DNA of 64,000 nucleotides from Anseranas semipalmata. Its lineage: Eukaryota; Chordata; Aves; Anseriformes; Anseranatidae. The stretch is taken from NCBI GenBank assembly GCA_013399115.1, contig VXAA01002963.1:233288-297287 (forward strand). Direction: 5' to 3'. The notes under the pieces are model-generated. The model ran no database searches. It saw only the letters and a list, made by a program, of their open reading frames with translations, and was not told the origin of the DNA. The position numbers and the translations under genes are program-made. Positions 61,791 to 64,000 of the stretch are shown piece after piece (the stretch's first letter is position 1; each line of letters opens with the position of its first letter).

Positions 61791-62840
61791 TAGCATGTGT
61801 TACTATAGTACACATATTTCTTTATAACAGAAGTCACAATTGTCCAAGTTTACATAAAGGTTCAGAATATGATTCTCTTACACTTATTGCATACAAAAGT
61901 ATAAAAGCTACTTATTTTCTTCCTCTGTCTATATTTTACATGCTCAACTATTATTCATGAAACCCTATTTAAAATGTGGAGGAATTTACAATTTTAACAC
62001 AATGCCTATGTGTTTCAGCACAGTGGGAAACTACTAATTTACCATTGTGAATACTAGCTTTCTTTTCAAATGTATTCAGGCTGCTCACCTGACAGATAAG
62101 CATTCCTAGTTCTTTGCAGAAATTTGAGAAATTCCGGTGGTATCTGAGATGAAGTGCTCCATGCACCAGAACTGGCACCATGATTACAAAGTCTGAACAA
62201 GCTATAGCTTCCTAAGTATTTTAATAAAATATTAGGGTGTTAAAATGGAGTAGACGTGTTATTTGTATTTTAGCAAGTCTCAAAATACTTTAAAAATGTA
62301 ATTACTTTCATAATGAGAATTAGTTCAACCTGATTGTATCATGCTGGGGACCATGCCTTTTTTTAGCATTATTTATGGGAAAAGGAGCTGGCAAGCTGGG
62401 TAATCCCATAATAACTGGTAAGTACAGTGAATTTCCTGAGGCTTAACTTCGATACTTATGGGGAAATCTTGTTTCACTGCCTCAAGTAAAGAGTGCCCCA
62501 GATGCAGCAGAGCTGTGAGAAATGCGCAGCAGTTCCAATGACAGTATACCTCACTGACAGACTGGCAAAAAAGGATTTGTTATTGAACTGCTGTGAAAGC
62601 ATGCTGGGTGCACTGCAAATATGGACAGACCTAATGGACCAGACCAGTGCATCAGTAGGAGGGAATGCAATACAGTCACATTCCCACTGAGCCACTCTTT
62701 CTGCTTTATCCACAAAAAAGTTGAGCATCAAGGCTGGGTTGGCATAAATTGGCAAAATTCTACAGACGGCAACACAGCTGTTAACAGTGGTGGCTCTACA
62801 ATGTATCTAATTGTTTAGGTGTGGTATGTTGAGAGAGACT
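61791..62840. other. Intergenic stretch
   Basis: AT-rich unique sequence with nothing I can name. The open frames here are short and show no recognisable domain. Confidence 0.7.
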
Positions 62841-62852
62841 TTTCTTCTTTTC

Positions 62853-62883
<31 letters not shown>

Positions 62884-62980
62884 CTTTTCTTTTCTTTTCT
62901 TTTCTTTTCTTTTCTTTTCTTTTCTTTTCTTTTCTTTTCTTTTCTTTTCTTTTCTTTTCCTTTTCTTCTTCTTCCCCCCC
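62841..62980. repeat. (CTTTT)n pentanucleotide microsatellite
   Basis: About 24 nearly uninterrupted CTTTT units, then ccttttcttcttctt and a C run. Apparent Lys/Glu-Lys-Arg or Phe/Leu-Ser open frames across it are repeat artefacts. Confidence 0.97.
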
Positions 62981-64000
62981 CACTTTTCGTTGTCATTTGT
63001 GAAAGCACGAGTAAATGCTACCTGGCCTGAGCACCAACGTTGGCTGGCCTGTGCCCCCAGATCCCACTCCCTTGGTGTGACTGCTGATTTTGTTGTAACC
63101 AAGCTTAAACATGTCCGTTAAACAAGCCATTTTCTGCCTGTAGCAATAAACCTAGCCGTTTAAAAGTGAAATAAATACAAGGGGTGTGTGTCCTACCGCT
63201 TCTGTAAATCGAGATCTTACTGTAAAAGGCTGCTCGGAAGGCCCGCGTCGCCTGCCGGAGCAAGGACACGGCTTTGCAGGATAATTACAACGAAAAATAG
63301 CCGGAGGGCGGTGTGTGTGTGTTTGGGGGGNGGGATGTTTTATCTTATGCTGCCATCTCCTGGCAAATGACTCAGTTACCAATAAAACATTTACAAAACG
63401 GGTCTGCCAGGGGGCAGCACTGGGAATGAACTCACCACCGCCTAATGGCGGTTTCTGTCGTGGCGGCCCCTGGGCGAAGGCAGGTTTCCCCACGGGCCTG
63501 TCACACCGGGGGGGTCGGGCAGCCGGATTTTATTGTAAGTTTAGAGGCTCTAGAGAGTTAGGTGAAAACCCAGACCCATGATTTCTGGTCAGTGCATGTG
63601 GCTTGTAGATGGTAAGGTGAGAACAGGTCCTTGGTGGGCTTTGATACAAGCTTGTAGAAAGGTGTGTGCTGTTTCTGGAGAACAGTTTAACCTAGTAAAG
63701 GGATTACACGTGGGACTGGGTTGGCAGGCACAAGGACCAAGGAGAAACAGGAAGATCCATTATTCTATTCCTTTCATGAGGATGGCAGCAGGCTTGAGCA
63801 CCTTCCTACTGCCTGCCCTTATGTCAGTGAGGTGAGGAGGGCCGTGCTGGAAATGGCCACTCCACATCTGCAATCATCCACGTCCAATCTTTATCCAGGT
63901 CCAATCTGAATCTTTTTCCTTTTTTTTTTTTTTTTTGTTTGGAGTATAACTCAGTGTAAGCAAAGTAAAGCACTTAATAGACCTCTGACACAGGTAAGGT
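62981..64000. other. Intergenic stretch with a GC-richer patch
   Basis: The interval 63200-63550 is clearly richer in G, C and CpG than its surroundings and contains gcccgcgtcgcctgccggag, a GT/G run with one undetermined base (63331), the palindrome accgcctaatggcggt and a cgggggggtcggg run. It could be a distal element or the 5' end of an unseen plus-strand gene, but I see no coding exon. A T run lies near 63917-63936. Confidence 0.5.

Noticed and set aside
62796..63121. Long Lys/Glu/Arg-rich or Phe/Leu/Ser-rich open frames on both strands
   Set aside because: They are translations of the CTTTT microsatellite, which has no stop codon in several frames.
1..64000. CRISPR arrays, operons, phage or toxin-antitoxin systems
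   Set aside because: The window is vertebrate nuclear DNA with spliced genes and LINEs; no regularly spaced repeats or bacterial gene clusters are present.

Overview
The window is nuclear DNA from a bird. It is AT-rich, has long introns, a GC-rich promoter island, and many copies of CR1, the dominant avian LINE, recognised by their reverse-transcriptase remnants and by 3' ends of the form ATTCTATGATTCTATGATT. One fragment looks like an avian ERVL-type LTR. The species cannot be fixed from the sequence alone.

The only protein-coding gene I can support is AKAP9 (A-kinase anchoring protein 9, also AKAP350/AKAP450/CG-NAP; short form yotiao), on the minus strand. Its GC-rich promoter lies at about 55.1-55.9 kb and the gene runs leftward off the window. 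Twelve coding exons (exons 2-13 in window order) are resolved to splice-site precision: 30917-31171, 23935-23979, 14745-14915, 12047-12202, 11086-11283, 7864-10308, 6102-6315, 5194-5273, 3396-3531, 2838-2935, 808-919 and 127-325. They total 4,109 coding bases in one open frame with matching intron phases. The start codon is not visible. Exon 1 probably lies in the 111-base assembly gap at 55428-55538, because exon 2 begins at phase 0 just where the short mammalian first exon ends. The window therefore holds about the first 1,385 residues, roughly the first third of the long isoform. It includes the N-terminal basic segment known in human yotiao to bind the KCNQ1 channel, and a long coiled coil, most of it in one 2,445-base exon. 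The PKA RII-binding helix and the C-terminal centrosome-targeting PACT domain lie beyond the left edge.

Layout. 1-31.2 kb holds exons 13 to 2 and their introns, with CR1 pieces (1.4-2.7, 7.0, 19.3, 21.2-22.0, 26.1-26.4 and 29.3 kb), an ERVL-type LTR piece (23.3-23.6 kb), a purine-rich stretch and a 299-base gap inside a CR1. 31.2-55.4 kb is intron 1, with four CR1 pieces and a perfect 16-bp inverted repeat at 40.85 kb. 55.1-55.9 kb is the promoter island, with YY1-like and CRE-like sites, a G-quadruplex motif and a short upstream ORF. 55.9-64.0 kb is upstream intergenic DNA with a CR1-inside-CR1 nest (60.75-61.79 kb), a long CTTTT pentanucleotide array and a second GC-richer patch near 63.2-63.55 kb.

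This is an ordinary vertebrate locus, and I found no new multi-gene system. The points most worth checking are an exon-like segment at 20106-20164 whose frame does not fit its neighbours, the hidden first exon and its promoter structure, and the 16-bp hairpin in intron 1.
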